Origin: Morinoia aosen
Taxonomy: Eukaryota > Arthropoda > Malacostraca > Amphipoda > Talitridae
Assembly: GCA_030386875.1 (NCBI GenBank)
Contig: CM059557.1
Span: 59,660,514 to 59,724,513, forward strand
Reading direction: 5' to 3'
DNA: 64,000 bases
Within the stretch, counting starts at the first letter, position 1, and each line of letters starts with the position of its first letter. The notes beneath the pieces were generated by a model that was not told the origin of the DNA, made no database searches, and was given only the letters and a program-made list of their open reading frames with translations. Positions 62,610 to 64,000 of the stretch are shown here, piece by piece. The position numbers and the translations under genes were made by a program.

Positions 62610-64000
62610 TAGTGATGTACCGATACCATTTTTTTGGCCGATACCGATACCGATACCGATACCCATTTTTTGGCCGATACCGATACCGATACTCCGATAC
62701 TTGAAAATACCGATACTTTGACCGATACTACTACCGATACCGATACTTTTACAATCATCTAACCTAATAATACCCGTTGTATGTTAGTTTATGTGTTAGT
62801 TCGGTGTCCGCTTCTTAAGAAACAAAGGATGTCCGAGTTTGCGGTATCACGGAGACCGAATTCCTCAGTGTAACATTGAAAGATCGTTTGTACATGCAAT
62901 GATATGTTTGAAATTTTATCAGGATAGGTTAGTAGTATTAGATAGGTTGTTGTGATCGCCGTAATTTACGCATTTTCCTAACCATGTCGCTTTTGTGCAG
63001 CTTTCAGGCCATATTGAATAATTAAAAGACATTAAATTGAATATAGTAATTTGGTGAATAGCTGTGCCCGAAGTAATCATTTTTGAGTAATGGTGATTTG
63101 TCACCGGAGGGGAACTCCGAGTCAAGAGAGCTTTGTGTGTTCTTGTGCATATGTGTTCGGCATAAACATTTTAAACCTACCCGACTTTCCGTTCTACGTA
63201 TTGGCAACAGTGGAAAACGCATTAGTGGTGTAGGGTCTACAAGAACCGCAGTTGCTACCATGTAATGACGATCGCTAGGCCTTCGCGTCGTGAACGTGCT
63301 TTGCGACGGTGCGAGTCACGACATAGAATTAGGATAGCATAAGTTAGATAATGTTGACGGAATTCTTCCATGGGTCCATCTAGCTTAACGATGACATTGT
63401 CCTCGGCATTTCCATGGGTCATGCTGCTACCTAATAATACCCTTGCCCTTGGTTTATTTATTTGGTGTCTGTTTCTCCCATTTCTCTGTCACTCACGCTC
63501 ATAATGGCCGTATCTGTGATACGAGTTTCAACGGTGCGAAAATATTTTTCATCATGGGTACTGTTTGGATGGTTATACTGTATTTGTTTATCATCAACAT
63601 CTTGAAAATTCGTTCATGAAAAGTATTGAATCCCATTTTCGGCGGGCCGTGCACACTTGTATTAAAATAAAACCATTATAACTCCTATACATGGGAGTTA
63701 TAATAAAATTATTTCCTTATATATCTAATAATACAAAAATATTGACAAAAAGTTTCCGATTGTGAAAAATAAAATGCTCTTACTATGTTAACTATATTGT
63801 TGAGAAAAACAACAAAATGAAATCCATTCAATAGATATGTGTTTCTAATCGTATTGCAACGTAATGTAGACTAGCTATAATAGCAACTGGCTCCAAAAGT
63901 GGACCAAAACAATAGTTTCTCCAAAAAAGGATTGTCATTTTCGTGTTATTCACACCAAATACGAGTACATACTTTGGCGAAAGAAAATATTAAAATTCGG
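62610..64000 (+). mobile_element. hAT-like non-autonomous element, right end outside window
   Basis: Begins TAGTGATGTACCGATACC, typical of hAT termini, inside the LINE. At 62617-62752 the word CCGATA recurs more than a dozen times, as hAT subterminal repeats do. No transposase frame is seen. 63676-63703 can form a hairpin (TTATAACTCC/GGGAGTTATAA). About 63770-63930 is the inverse of 28190-28380, where the same family has its other terminus, so the right end here should fall near 64.15 kb. Confidence 0.6.

Noticed and set aside
63083..63265. 60-codon frame near the right end as a host gene
   Set aside because: No domain, inside a presumed hAT-like element, and with both strands equally open.

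Overview
The window is eukaryotic, most likely from an arthropod (probably an insect) with a large, transposon-rich genome. The grounds are one spliced coiled-coil gene spread over about 20 kb, a copia element primed by an internal piece of initiator tRNA-Met, tRNA-derived SINEs, and Tigger, Tc1, piggyBac and probable hAT DNA transposons. No rRNA, free-standing tRNA gene, CRISPR array or prokaryotic operon is visible.

Layout. 1-780: AT-rich repeat. 780-3402: 5' half of a copia element (minus strand: LTR, primer site, gag, protease, integrase). 3.8-7.5 kb: two rearranged pieces of a decayed gypsy pol. 8.4-10.5 kb: three SINE copies, one split by a 913-bp solo LTR and one inserted in a LINE. 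10.0-12.8 and 13.1-15.5 kb: two 5'-truncated LINEs. 16.15-24.59 kb: a TTAA-flanked foldback element containing a complete 6,379-bp LTR retrotransposon with 5-bp target duplications. 24.6-36.1 kb: foldback elements, two Tigger elements, 230-bp MITEs and a hAT-like end, in AT-rich DNA. 36.4-56.8 kb: at least ten exons of a coiled-coil gene resembling the MNS1/trichohyalin-plectin-homology group, with transposons in its introns. 56.8-62.6 kb: a nearly complete two-ORF LINE. 62.6 kb to the end: a hAT-like element that interrupts the LINE and leaves the window.

The most unusual object is the LTR retrotransposon at 16753-23131. It is Ty3/gypsy by sequence but has integrase before reverse transcriptase, the Ty1/copia order, within one uninterrupted 713-codon ORF. 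This is the arrangement known from Gmr1-like elements. Each LTR carries three tandem foldback modules whose outer stems differ by compensatory changes. Second is the LINE at 57 kb, whose ORF1 protein holds two tandem copies of an RNA-binding plus zinc-knuckle module.

Insertions are repeatedly nested: the solo LTR in a SINE, a SINE in a LINE, the LTR element in a foldback element, a Tigger in a foldback element, an unknown 951-bp piece in another Tigger, a small MITE in piggyBac, and a hAT-like element in a LINE. This gives a relative order of activity. Nearly all mobile genes here are broken by stops, frameshifts or lost catalytic residues.
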